Assembly: GCA_037903355.1 (NCBI GenBank)
Contig: JBAJFE010000034.1
Span: 558,001-622,000 of the forward strand
Direction of reading: 5' to 3'
Source of the DNA: Trichuris trichiura
Taxonomy: Eukaryota; Nematoda; Enoplea; Trichinellida; Trichuridae
Length of the DNA: 64,000 bases
Shown here: piece by piece, positions 1 to 11,175 of the stretch
Numbering within the stretch: the first letter of the stretch is position 1
Layout of the letters: every line of letters starts with the position of its first letter
Notes under the pieces: model-generated
Databases searched by the model: none
Told to the model about the DNA's origin: nothing
Seen by the model: only the letters and a program-made list of their open reading frames with translations
Position numbers and translations under genes: made by a program

Positions 1-178
1 CGCAATTCGTCCTAATCGTACGTTGCCGCTTGTTTCTTGTTTTAGTTCATCACTTTTGGTTTGCTGAGTTTGCCATAGGCCATGAAAGCTGAAAATTTTG
101 GTCATAGTTATGTTCACACGAAAAGCACCGCATTAACAGATTTTGTGTGTATTTTTTGATAGTATCGATTTTCAAGTA

Positions 179-1359
179 CAGTCGGCCCTCATAATCCACG
201 GGGTTCGATACAACGCGGTTCGTCCGGCGTGAAATAGTGCCGTCATGTTTTCCATGGCGGTACACGAGAGAAAGCCTAGAACGGTCAGCGGTTGCTGGTT
301 TGTGGGGAAACGCAGTCAGTGAATGCGAGGAGTCAGGTGCCATCGATGAGGAGGGTCATGGACAGTGAATATTACTAAGGAGTTGGGAGGTGAAGGTTTC
401 TCTGACATGATAGAAGACGATATCTGAGAACACACAGAACATTGTGGAGAACCGTTCGCCAATGAGGAACTCGAGGAACTGATCCAATCATTTAAGGCCA
501 GTGACTACGACGTTATGCAAGATAGAGGAGTTTAAACACCTTCAGATTGGACGCTGCAAAAGCTTGCCAGTATTTTCCGGTAAGCGCAGGTGCTAAAAGA
601 TATGATTGCTGACTACAATCTATCCATGGAACGTGGCATTAAGGTTATATGAGGAATAACGGCTTCGTTGAAGCCGCTACAAGGTTTATTTGATAAAGCG
701 AAGAAAAAGCAGATACAGCTCCCTATAACAATGTTTTCAAATAAAACTCCAGCAGCTGCGAAGACTAACATTTTGAGGCGAGAAGCTTCGCTACCAACAA
801 GTTCAGGAAACCGTAAGATTGGCCGTTCTCCAGGGGATCTGCGCCCACCTACAGAAGGTGGGTAAATTGATTCCTGATGCCCCAAAGGTCTCTGCTGTAG
901 ACGTTTTGATCTATGTGGATGTGTTCCACGCGATGCTCGGTATTTCTGCTTAATTGCAACTCTGTGTTTTATATTTCCACTGTTCTGTGGAACCCCAATG
1001 CTCAGCTGCTCCACTGCTCTGTACCCGTTCTGCGCGCTAAGCGTTTAAAGAAAGAGCAGCTTACTTTCGTCCCTTCTTGTATCTGATGGCTTGGACTCTG
1101 ACCGCTGGCCCCATTGGACAAGCGCAGTCTCATTGATGTCCTTATCTCGTAACTAGATTCTGTAGTACAAAGCTTCGAAGGATCACTAAGTATGATAACC
1201 GTTCCGGAAGAAATTCAAGGGGGTAGGATGAAATACGCGGCTAAAATATAAGCTATTTAGCCTTTTTCATAGGGGAGCCTACCTAACGTGGATCCAGCTT
1301 AACGCGGTGAAATGCTCAAAATTTTGGATGGATTAACCGCAGATGACGAGGGCCGACTG
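179..1359 (+). mobile_element. Tigger (pogo-superfamily) deletion derivative, copy T1
   Basis: Both terminal inverted repeats are visible (CAGTCGGCCCTC at 179, its complement ending at 1359), each flanked by a TA dinucleotide, the target duplication of pogo/Tigger elements. Between them lies only the C-terminal part of a Tigger-type transposase (about 370-990), riddled with stops and frameshifts. It reads FSDMIEDD, SDWTLQKL and KPLQGLFD in different frames and matches copies T2 and T3. The DNA-binding and DDE domains are absent, so this copy is non-autonomous and dead. Confidence 0.85.
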
Positions 1360-1391
1360 TATATAAATTGGAATCTACGAATTCCTTTTCC

Positions 1392-1432
1392 TGCGCTGAA
1401 GACGGAGACAGGTGATCGCCGAAAGCTTCGCA
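1392..1432 (+). ncRNA. Hammerhead ribozyme-like motif in a micro-insertion
   Basis: The core is CTGAAGA (1396-1402), a stem II CGG-A-GA / TC-G-CCG, then GAAAGCTT (1421-1428). Stem I is TGCG (1392-1395) with CGCA (1429-1432), four perfect pairs. Stem III would be the minimal AG/CU pair, with cleavage expected after T1428. One extra C lies between the CUGANGA core and stem II, as in the other copies in this window. The motif lies between two exact 16-bp direct repeats (1372-1387 and 1437-1452), which look like a target-site duplication around a 49-bp insert. Self-cleavage is inferred, not shown. Confidence 0.6.
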
Positions 1433-1624
1433 ATAAAATCTACGAATTCCTTAACCATAAAGCCTATTCCTTTGATTCTGACAAGTCATCTAGCCAGTTT
1501 TTTAAATAGTGGCAATAACGAATTCCTGGCGAAATGCGCATTCAGTGTTCATGTAAGGATCAACGTTTGGTAAAGAACTTTTATACTTCGCGAGTTCTAT
1601 TCTGTTTCGTCGGCGTGTTCTGCC

Positions 1625-4600
1625 TTATAAGACGTGATCTTCGCTTGAAATCATAGGTTGCTTCGCGTAATCCAGCCTTTTGCTGCTGGCATCATTAGTG
1701 TCAGACGTTGTGGGTTGATTTTTCAGCAGTTTAGCCTGCTGTTTGGCTTCCATGTGCTGACGGTATGCTACTACTAAAGCAGTCAGCAGAAGTATCACAA
1801 GGATAACGTAGAACGGCGTGATCACGCTAATCTAAAAAGAAATGCACTTTAGCTTATGTGGGAAAACAGCAAGTTTTCGATAATTGCTTGAAGGTGTTCC
1901 TTACTTTGGAAATTCACCTGGCTGCTGATACTTATTAGTAGGCAGCCGTTAATAACTAAGCATCCGGATAAATTGGCAGATATATTCTCATTACTACAGT
2001 TCACATTGCAGGATTTATTTACGGAAGGATGCCGTCATAACTTTATCAGAACTCAGAGCTTTCAGGCGATAGACCTTCATCCGTCGCTAGTGGCTGAGCG
2101 ACAAAGGAGTGTCCAGCAGACTTTTGGATACACTTGGAAACAAGGACGTCCAGAAGGACAAGGGTACTGAAAACTTTCTTCGCCAGCTATCAGGAAGGAC
2201 AAAAAGTAACAGACATGGGGCACTGAATACCATCGCTGTTTCTTATTAAAAGCATGCAATGGCGAGCATGAGAGGCAATGGAGCACTTGGCACTCGAATT
2301 TTCGTTGTTAGCATGTTATTTGCTAGCGACTTAGTTCACGTAGGTCTTTTATTGTTTTAAGCCTTACAAAAATCTCAGTCAAGCAAATATACAGTCCTCG
2401 TTATCCGCGGTTAATTCGTCCAACATTTTGAGCGTTTCACCACGTTAAGCTGGATCCGCGTTATATAGCCTACCCTATGAAAAAGGTCAAATAGCTTATA
2501 TTCTAGCCGCGTATTTCGTTCTGCCTCCTTGAATTCCTTCCGGAACGGTTATCATACGTGGTGATCCTTCGAAGCTTGGTACTCCAGAATCTAGCTACGA
2601 GATAAGGGCATCAATGAGGCTGTGCTTGTCCAATGGGGCCAGCGATCAGTGTCCAAGCCGTTAGATACAAGAAAAGATGAAAGTAAGATGCTTTTTCTTT
2701 ACACGATTGGTGCACAGAATGGGTACAGAGTAGTGGAGCAGCTGAGCATTAGGGTTCTACAGAACAGTGGAAATATAAAACGCAGAGGGAAAGTTAAGCA
2801 GAAATACTGAACATCACATGGAACGCATTCACATAGAGCAAAACGTTTACGACAGAAACGTTTGGCGCATCATGAATCAGTTTACCCACTTTCCGTAAAT
2901 GGGTGCAGATCCCCTGGAGAACGGTCAATCTTACGGTTTCCTGAGAACTTGTTAGCAGCGAAACTTCTTGCCTTAAAATGTTAGTCTCCGCAGCTACTGG
3001 AGCTTCTATTAAAAACATTGCTACAGGGTGCTGACCCTCCTTTTTCTTTGCTTCATCGAGTAAATCGTGTAGCGGTTTCAACGAAACCGTTGTTCCTTGT
3101 GCAACCATGATGCCATGCTCCATGGATAGATCGTTTTCAGCAATCATATCCTTTAGGACCTGCGCTTGCCGGAAAATACTGGCAAGCTTTTGTAACGTCC
3201 AATGTGAGGCTGTTCAAGCTCCTGTGTCCTCCATAACGTCATCGTCACTGTCCGTAGCTTATTGCATCAGTTCCTCGAATTCCTCGTCAGTGAACAGTTC
3301 TTCACAATCTTCTGTGCGCTTCTTGATATCGTCTTCTATCATGTCGGAGAAACCGTCATCTCTCAACTCTTTGACGATATTCACTATGTCCGTGACCTCC
3401 TCATCGATGGCATCTAACTCCTCGCATTCTCTGACTGCGTCTCCCCACAAACCAGCAGCCACTGACTGTTCTAGACTTTAACTCGTGTACCGCCGTGCAA
3501 AAAATGACAGCACTAGTTCACGCTGGGCGAACCGCGTTGTATAGAACCCCGCGGATAACGAGGGCCGACTGTGTATAGAATGGTGAATTTTAGAACTTCT
3601 GTGGTCAGCTGTTTCAGTTAAGCTTTTTGTATAGCCACACTGTATTATAAATACAAAATTAGCTGGAATTTATATCACGTTAAATTCTGTTATAGTATCA
3701 AATGTATTAGTATTACCTGCCCGTACTCAGCAGTGTCATTGATTAATTGTAAGGTAGAATGATTTTGTGTTTTTGTTGTAGGTCTTAATGTCCCTGATTC
3801 TGATTTGAAAGCGAATATTGCGCTACCACTTTGACCTCTCTCCACAGGACTATCAGCATTGGCAATGCACAGTACATTTTGATCATCTGAAATTTCCAGA
3901 CGTTAGTTGAAACGAGGAAACAAGTCCAGTCCTACCTGGCTTGACTAAGAATGCCTTCCAGGCGCAACCCATAGAATTGCACGCAGTAAAGTTATATTCG
4001 TCCGTTCGGCAAACCGTGTCCATTTCTGTTATTTGAATTTCACCTTCCGTTGTAGTGCTGGCCAGTGAGCGCAGTGCTCTTGAAAACCATAGAGCTCCAC
4101 GACGGCCTTTACGTGAAACATACTCCTCATCCAAACTAATTTCTCTCCAACCCTTTATGTCAGCTTCCCAAATGAACAATCTTAAGTCGACGTTCGGGTA
4201 AGAATGAAGAAGGAATTTTATGTGTAATTCCCTCAAACTAACACGATTCGATTCAAAGTGTATGAAAACCGGGGGCGCTAAAGTAAACGACGAGTAAATA
4301 TTGCCATTAAAATCAAATATTGACGTAACAATGTATAGTTAGAAGAATCAGGCCTGTAGAGGGCATACTTTCAAAATTTTCAGATAAAGGTCTAGGTGGA
4401 CATGACTGTTGTTAAATCTACTCTGATTATATTATTAGTAGTAGTAATAACATATGCTTTTGCATGCATGTGATAATATACGCGCTCTTTCGGAAAAGTT
4501 TGTTCTTACTTCTTCTGCTATCCTCACTGTAATTTTAAATGCATGTTCTCTTTCTGCTGACGTCTTGAATAATTAAGCAAACAATCAGGGTCTAATAGAG

Positions 4601-4800
4601 TACGTGGGAAATTTAGCGAGAGGAATTAAACTCTATGAAATACCAGTTTGAATTCTGTTGGAAAAAAGTACTTACTAATGACCAGCAGCGGAATAGCATA
4701 TGCTTGTGGTAAATAACCGTTTCCGAAACAAATTATCCACCCTGAGCTATTTGGCTTCACATTGTTAACCGAAAGTACGGCTGTGCTTTCATTCATGCAC
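1625..4800 (-). CDS. Type I membrane protein with Ig-like segment (3' part)
   Basis: Four exons splice in phase: 4800-4676, 4277-3936, 3886-3717 and 1831-1625, giving 281 visible residues. The 5' exons, including any signal peptide, were not found. The first exon (VLSVNNVKPNSSGWIICFGNG) looks like the F/G strands of an Ig domain, followed by TPP and a cysteine-bearing extracellular region. The last exon starts with a clear transmembrane helix (FYVILVILLLTALVVAY) and a hydrophilic tail of about 45 residues ending SSEDHVL. The last intron (1832-3716) carries a Tigger element. I do not recognise the family. It could be the 3' half of the gene starting at 11175, but the phases known do not join directly. 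Confidence 0.6.
2392..3571 (-). mobile_element. Tigger deletion derivative, copy T2, in an intron
   Basis: The same 1.18-kb deletion derivative as T1, in opposite orientation. It begins CAGTCCTCGTTATCC at 2392 after TA and ends at 3571. The minus strand still reads long pieces of the transposase C-terminus: residues around EECEELDAIDEE-type acidic sequence at 3462-3259, and MIAENDLSMEHGIM onward at 3147-2794, separated by frameshifts. It sits wholly in the last intron of the membrane-protein gene, in the same strand sense. Confidence 0.85.
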
Positions 4801-5310
4801 CTGAAAAAAAACTGCCCAGAAATTAACGCATGAAACAGCAAGCTGGTCATTGTTAGAAACTATGAACTGTTGCAAAACCTCATTTGAAGCATAGAAAGTT
4901 ACGTAGACAATTATAATCCCAGCATCAGACCGGGAAGGACAGGCCGTACCGTATCGAATGCAGGTTCGCGTGACAACTCCTAAGGATTTTTCTGCTCACA
5001 GTGAGATCTTTTAATGCACGCTCCGCAAGCATCTCTAATTTTTGTACGAGCAGCATTTGTGACATTACCTTGGCACGGGGTAGGTCTATGTCAAAATTCT
5101 AAACTACTGAAGTCCTAAATTTCAAAATTTCAGCAGAAAAGATCTAGCAAAAAAAGCGAAAAATATTCCTCAAAGTATGGTCTCCTCTCGAAGAGCATAA
5201 GTGCTGAATCCTTTGAAACAAGTTACTCATTTAAACCATTTTTCTAGCATCCATTGTTTATGCACTAATATACGACTGTACGCAATCTGAATGATACATT
5301 TTCTCCAAAA

Positions 5311-5466
5311 TTATAGTCGCCAAAGCTCAACTGGACATGCGCTGAAAAGATAGCCACAGTTTTTAACCGTTGTCTTCGAGAACTGGAGTCGTCCATAAAC
5401 CTGGACCAGAATTCCTGAAAGCTCATTCTGAAACGTCGGTTTAAAAGGTAGAGGTTTACATGCAGT
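5311..5466 (-). other. Possible exon, cysteine-containing, 51 codons
   Basis: After a CCACTTTTCAG acceptor the minus strand reads openly from 5466 to a TAA at 5311-5313 (TACKPLPFKPTFQNELSG... ending CPVELWRL). Three cysteines suggest an extracellular segment. It could be an alternative last exon of the gene at 7025-11175, because that gene's third exon ends in CTA followed by GTAGGT, a usable phase-0 donor just before its stop. No homology is recognised. Confidence 0.25.
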
Positions 5467-5934
5467 CTGAAAAGTGGCCTTTAGTACAACTATTTATGAA
5501 GAAGCGCCACGGTGAACAGCAAACTTCTTGTTATCTTTACCTCTTGTCTCTACACTGTAAAATGAGTACCCGTTTCTACCATTACAAGAAACTCCATTTT
5601 TAAAATTTTAATTTTTATTCTTTTTATTTGGACTTGTGGTTCGTCTGCCTATGATTTCTACTTCTCCGCATTAACATCCCTAAGCCTAAGCCACGTTATG
5701 AAAGGATATTTCAGACAAAATCAGAGAACAACAACTGAAAGATGAAATAGAAAAAGATAAAGAAGAGAAAGAAAAGCAGCAGCATAAAAAAATGCCCTTG
5801 TTATTCAAATCCATCCATTATTCTTAACTTGCAACCGCGAAACTGTTACAAGGCGACCGCCCACAATAAGATTCTTCCCCCGCCGGTTTTACTTACCCTA
5901 CAGGGTTATTATCCTATCTCCTGATAAACTAGAG

Positions 5935-6414
5935 CAGCCATTCTCAACGTGGAGCCTTGGGCCCCCAGGAGGGCTGGGAGGGTGTCGGGGGGCAGAAATG
6001 GAAAATGTTTTAGAGGGGGCGATGAGGTCGTCATAGGAGGCTGAAAGGCCTTATTGGAACAAGCGTAATTAGGGGTAGATCGGAAGGGTGAGAATTTATG
6101 CCAGTCCTCTATAGAGGATTGATTAATCGTTAGCAACATCTCTCTATAAAGGATTCGAATAAGTTCTCATTCGACTCGACGAAGTAGTTTCACTGCTGGT
6201 TTCGAAGAACCCCAAGTGCTCTTTTCAAATGACTTGACTACTGTATATTCGCATTGTGTCAGTGCATTAACATAATCCTAGGAGGCTGCCATTGAAAGCG
6301 GATTGTCTGCTATACAGAAAACGCAAAAATTAATCGACCAATAGGAAAAGGGGGTCTGGCACCTGAGGACACCTTCCAAGGGGGGCCTAGCGCAGAAAAG
6401 GTTGAGAATAGCTG
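5935..6414. mobile_element. hAT-like MITE (480 bp)
   Basis: The ends are inverted repeats typical of hAT elements: CAGCCATTCTCAAC at 5935 and its near-complement GTTGAGAATAGCTG ending at 6414. The flanking octamers AACTAGAG and ATATAGAC may be a decayed 8-bp target duplication. There is no coding capacity. The interior is G-rich next to the left end and the complement of C-rich at the right. A related 225-bp element with an intact duplication lies at 41385. Confidence 0.6.
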
Positions 6415-7024
6415 ATATAGACTACTATGATGTAGGATTTTCGTAGTTAAGTATTTTGCGATTCAGGATTGTGAGCCGCACCGTTACGGTTTCAACCTTG
6501 TTGGCTATTCTATGGTGAAAGTATAGAAAGGCGCGTTTGTTCCTCTTTTTATTATTGGAAATACGGCAAGGCTTAGGTTACAGAACAACAAAAGTTGAAA
6601 ACGGTACTGTTCACAACTGTTGGTCGTGTGCAGTTTATTCTTCTCATATCAGCAATTAAAACAATACATATATCTTTGTAAAGCTGTTTTTGCGGAAACA
6701 GAATGTCAGCATTTTTAGTTTCACTATCAAGTCTGCAGGACGTGACCCTAACAATTCATATTGGCACTGACTCTGATAGTCAATGCTTTGTGTTTTTCTT
6801 TTACGCATAAGTTTCCATTCGCTCATGTCACGAAAATTTAATTATTAATAAAAATTCAATTATTCAACACTGCTAATTCTTAAAAGGAAACAGAAATTAA
6901 CTGCAGCAAGTCAGCTCATGCCATAGCGAAAGTCTATTTTTCCTGAAACTTCGGCAAGGAACAAAGTATGTGCCCAAGGACAAACTTGACTCTTGAAACA
7001 ATGTTGGAACCATTAAAAGTTTTG

Positions 7025-10000
7025 CTAACCTACTAGATGCTTCGTAAATATATTTTTTAGGAATGTTAAGGCATTATTACAAGTTCGAAGGTTAACGGTT
7101 TCCTCTGAATCTGAAATCATAACGTACCAGGTAAACGTATCTGGTTTTTGGGGTTCCTCTAGGAAACTTGTTACTTTGAACTTAGGGCACTGCTTTTCTG
7201 AAGCATTTCTAACAGTTTCATTTAGGGTGTTGCAAATGACCACATCATCAGTCTTGTTGTGACTGAAAACGACCTGCTTCGCATTCATCTTTAAAGAACC
7301 GATGCCTAGAAATGCGTACAATCGATCAGCGCAAGGAAAAAGTAGAAGTCAAAAGCTACTTACCACAAATTTGTTTGAAGTATGTGTATACAGCTTGCTT
7401 CTTATCTTCCTGCTGCTCCTCCAGGCAGTGACTCCACACATGGTCGGCAAAATGAATGCGTTGAGGTAGTCCGTATATATCTCTCACTGTTTTCGGGCAA
7501 TCAGACTCACAAAGGCGGTTAACATCCGTCAGAAACCACAATAAAACATCCATTTTGAAAGGCAACGACTCTACTGCAGCTACAGGATTAAGTATAGTAT
7601 CCCAGAAAGCCAACCACATATTTGTGCATGAGCAGCTGAGTCTCGCTTTTTTTAAATCGCTGAAAGGATATGACCTTTCGAATGTTTTCAAGCTACTAAA
7701 CGTAAAACGGTAACCTAAATGACTTCTTTGTCTATTGTTCAGAATCCAGTACTTTTATGTTTGTATATTAGTGTCTATAAAACTTTACTTACAGAATTTC
7801 GAGAGCAGGAGTTCGAACAAAGTGTTGCCACGGCAGTTCAACGGATTTGTTTGCATCGTTGACCACCCTGAATATAAGTTATTAAAACATCTCAAAAAAC
7901 TAAAAAAGTATGTTTCAGCTTAAACGAAATAGTAGTATCACGCACGAAAGTCAAACGTTACCTTTTCTTTTTCCCGCGAGACGATTAATTTGGGACTCAT
8001 TTTATCAGATCGTTATTATTTTGTCAATTTGAAGGTAATATGCGTTTTTGATAACCAGAACAACAGTTAAGAGATAAAAAGCCAGCTGAAGTGTGTCTAG
8101 AATTGTTTATGCGGAATGAAAGTGCGTTCTAGTCTGCACGCATCAGACTTGACGTATTGTCGGGGACTACGTTCTCACCATAAAAACGCAACAGTATTGA
8201 TCAGACCACTCCTTATTGTTGGCAGGTGTAATGCCCTTTGTTTTATTTAACGAATGCATATTTTCCTGTGTAATTAGTGTAGCTTTATTTGCTACACACA
8301 TTTACTGACGGCAAGTAATAGAGAAAACTCGCTTCAGAAAATGTAAGAATGCATACCCTGCTAAAACTGAATTCGAATTGCTGAATTGGGTTCTGTTTGC
8401 CCCATGTCACTTTACATAGACTTTTCTTGTGCGGTTTGGCATGGACACAGTATTCTTTTAAGGTCAGTTAAAGGCTGGTCCTGAACCCTACTTCCTTTTT
8501 TCCCTAATAAAACATAATGGAAAAAGAACTGCATTTCTCACCAAGCTATCCTCGCAATTAGTTGCTGCATGAAGCAAAATGAAACGTGTGATAACAGGTG
8601 ACCAAAGTTTTGTTATCATTAGAGAACGTATAGTATAGTATGTTCGTTCTTTAGTGAAGGAACCGACGAAAAAAGTGGAACAGGCAAGGTTTAAGTGCTT
8701 CCGTTTCTCTGTGACTTTACAAAAAACGGGCAGCATACCAATCCGTACTTTTTCTAACGAAAAACTACACGCTCCAAGTAGGATCAGGAACAAGAAGTAA
8801 CAGGAAAAACATGAAATTTTAAACAGAGCATGTTCACACTAAAATTTTAAATGCCATGATAATATGCAGCTAATTTAGATTATAAATAGAGCGCATGATC
8901 AATGTAGTCTTATTTTCCATAACCACGATGACACAGAACACAAAGAAAGGTTGACGCCTGATGACTATATATTACAGAGCTGGAGAACCTTTTCTTTGCG
9001 GAAAATCTTTTAGACTTTTACAGATACATTCACGGGACATACGAAATTACCAACCCAAAAATTAGTCTGCTATCATGTACGTTTGCATTAGCAATATAGA
9101 CCTCTGTTGCATGCATGCTTGCAGAAATGCCTCTCCAAAATTAAAAATGGGTTCCGTATTATACACAGTTATTTTCTTGAATTAATGTTCTTGTCAATGG
9201 CAGAAACTGTTTTGTAGTTTCAGCATCTACACTTGCTGCTTTGCTAGATAAATATTTGCTGTGAAAATGGAGCGAATCCTAAAATGGCAAAACAATCCAC
9301 TCCAAAGCGATAAAAGCAACAACTTTAGCAAAATTTCTGGAAGTTGTTTACTAATGCCACCTTTCCGCATGATTGTGAGAAGGGATATTCCTGCTGCTTT
9401 TGCTGATTGGGTTAACTTCAAACACACAAAGTTTCTCCACTTCTTCCAATACTTAAATCCTTTCCCTACCGGCGAATCAACACTTGAACTGCTATTTAAA
9501 ATGTCTTCTTGGCAATGCTTCTAACGGTCTGCGGAGCTAGCTTATTTATACTGGCAACTCTCATTTATCATATTTTTTTCATAAACTTCACTGTATAGAC
9601 GTGCAATTTTTAGTGACCTTGAGATAGAAGTCACATACATTTTTAAGCTATTACTTGATGCTCCGCTGCGAAACGTCCGTAAGGTAAGCTAGCAATTAGA
9701 TTTCACGAACCGAATACTTTTAGAACCCTGTGCACAAATAATGCAGCTTGGTCGGAAGGTAGTCGCAGATTGAGCAACAGACATTGGTGCATCCTTGATT
9801 AACGCGATGCCCATGTAAAGGCCATCTGGTCGTCCCTGCATGCAATATTTATCCTGTTTGTTCATGAAGGAAGATTGCCATTCCATTTTAATTTGTGCAT
9901 CAGCACGCTTTGGTCATATTCGTATAACGTTTGGCGGGACAAGGTTAGCACCCGAAAGCTCTGGATTGTAAGTCGAATTTTCTGAGCAAGTCCCGCCATA

Positions 10001-11175
10001 CATAAAACTTAAACCATAAACGTTTACCTGCCCGCTACAAAATGCTACGTGTTCTAAACGTTTCTTCATTCGCAAATCGCGTATAGGAAAGAACATGTGA
10101 TGTGAAAATGAAGTATCATTAGGCTAGTCTTCTTTTGCATGCAAGAAGGAGGTTGCAAGTAGTTCAGGTTGTAGGACAATTTTTTAATACAAAACACAGC
10201 AGGATAATAAGCAGTTCCCTTCTTCCGTTCACGATGTAAATGTTCACAGAACTTTTAGAGGAGACAACTTTTAACAACGTAGACGAACCATTTACCCTTA
10301 AGTTTTATGAAGGTTGCACAGATGATATCATTGCCATTATTACAGTGGCTAAAGAAAATACGGTCCTAGAAAATTTTAACGTTCTTAACCTTTACATCTG
10401 TCGTACAATAAAAGAGTAATGGCTACACATTTTTGAACTTGAAGATTCTAAAGAAAGGAACTAATTAAAAACTAGGGCGTATCATAAAAAGTAAGAGACA
10501 AGTAGGCTCTTCCATTTCACTTCTCACTACCGTGAGGCAGTGCAGCGAAAATAGTTGAATGTACTGTCTCAAACTGTGATCAGGAATTCATCGCTTTGCG
10601 TTTCAAGCTCAACACTAAACAGTGCCTACCTCAAGAAACTTGCAACTACGGTTATGCAACGCAGGCTACGCGGACAAGTGAGTTCTGACGCAATCAAGAA
10701 AGCTTCGGCCCCTATGGTGCAAGTAATTCTGTCAAAGTGCAGTCGCAAAAAGCAAAAGCTACAGCATCTAGACGGCCGTTGAAACCTCAAATGAAGTTTC
10801 ATAGCTTTAAAAATTATCAGCTACTTTTTATCAAAAGAAGAATGTGTTTACTTTCCCAAAGATGTTTATTCGTCAACTTGCGTAGTATATTATTTGCTAT
10901 TTTCTAGTCTTGTAATCTGTTATGCCACTAAAGCGGAAGACTATAATAAAATATACTTACACGAGGTTTAGCCATGTTTCTGAATGAAGATAAGGCAAAA
11001 CAGCTTCTACAACAGCGCTTGGACAGTAAGCCACATTCATTGTATAGTCGATTTTACATAACAGTTCAATATCATTTTTCTTCTCATGCACAGTATGCGC
11101 ACAAACAGAAACAAAGGCAATTGCAGAAGAAAAAAGGGTCAAAATCATCTGCCAAATGCTACCTTTCTTTGTCAT
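7025..11175 (-). CDS. Secreted cysteine-containing protein, unknown family
   Basis: Three exons join in phase: 11175-10961, 7659-7364 and 7305-7025, for 263 residues. The start ATG at 11175 gives a good signal peptide (QMILTLFSSAIAFVSVCAH). The mature part has about ten spaced cysteines (for example SCSC, CESDC, HCLEE, QIC, VICNTL, KQC, RTCNN) and potential N-glycosylation sites (NKT, NET, NAS). That suggests a disulfide-bonded secreted protein, perhaps like nematode DUF19/CPG-type domains, though I cannot assign it. Donors are GTAAGT; acceptors are TTTCAG and TTTCTAG. The first intron is 3.3 kb and may hide another gene or exon. The stop may be bypassed by a GTAGGT donor just before it. Confidence 0.55.
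9689..10096 (-). pseudogene. Trypsin-like fragment, possibly unresolved exons
   Basis: Two stretches in one frame (10096-9914 and 9886-9689) are separated by one TGA. The second contains GIALIKDAPMSVAQ followed by FRPSCI, which resembles the segment around the catalytic Asp of S1 proteases (DIALxKL...P.C) and matches domain 1 of the 38-44 kb gene (NGIALVTLRKP). As there, Asp is replaced by Gly. A GTAAAC donor and an AATCCAG acceptor could remove 67 bp and avoid the stop, but then the frame fails shortly after. It lies in the first intron of the secreted-protein gene. Confidence 0.3.
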
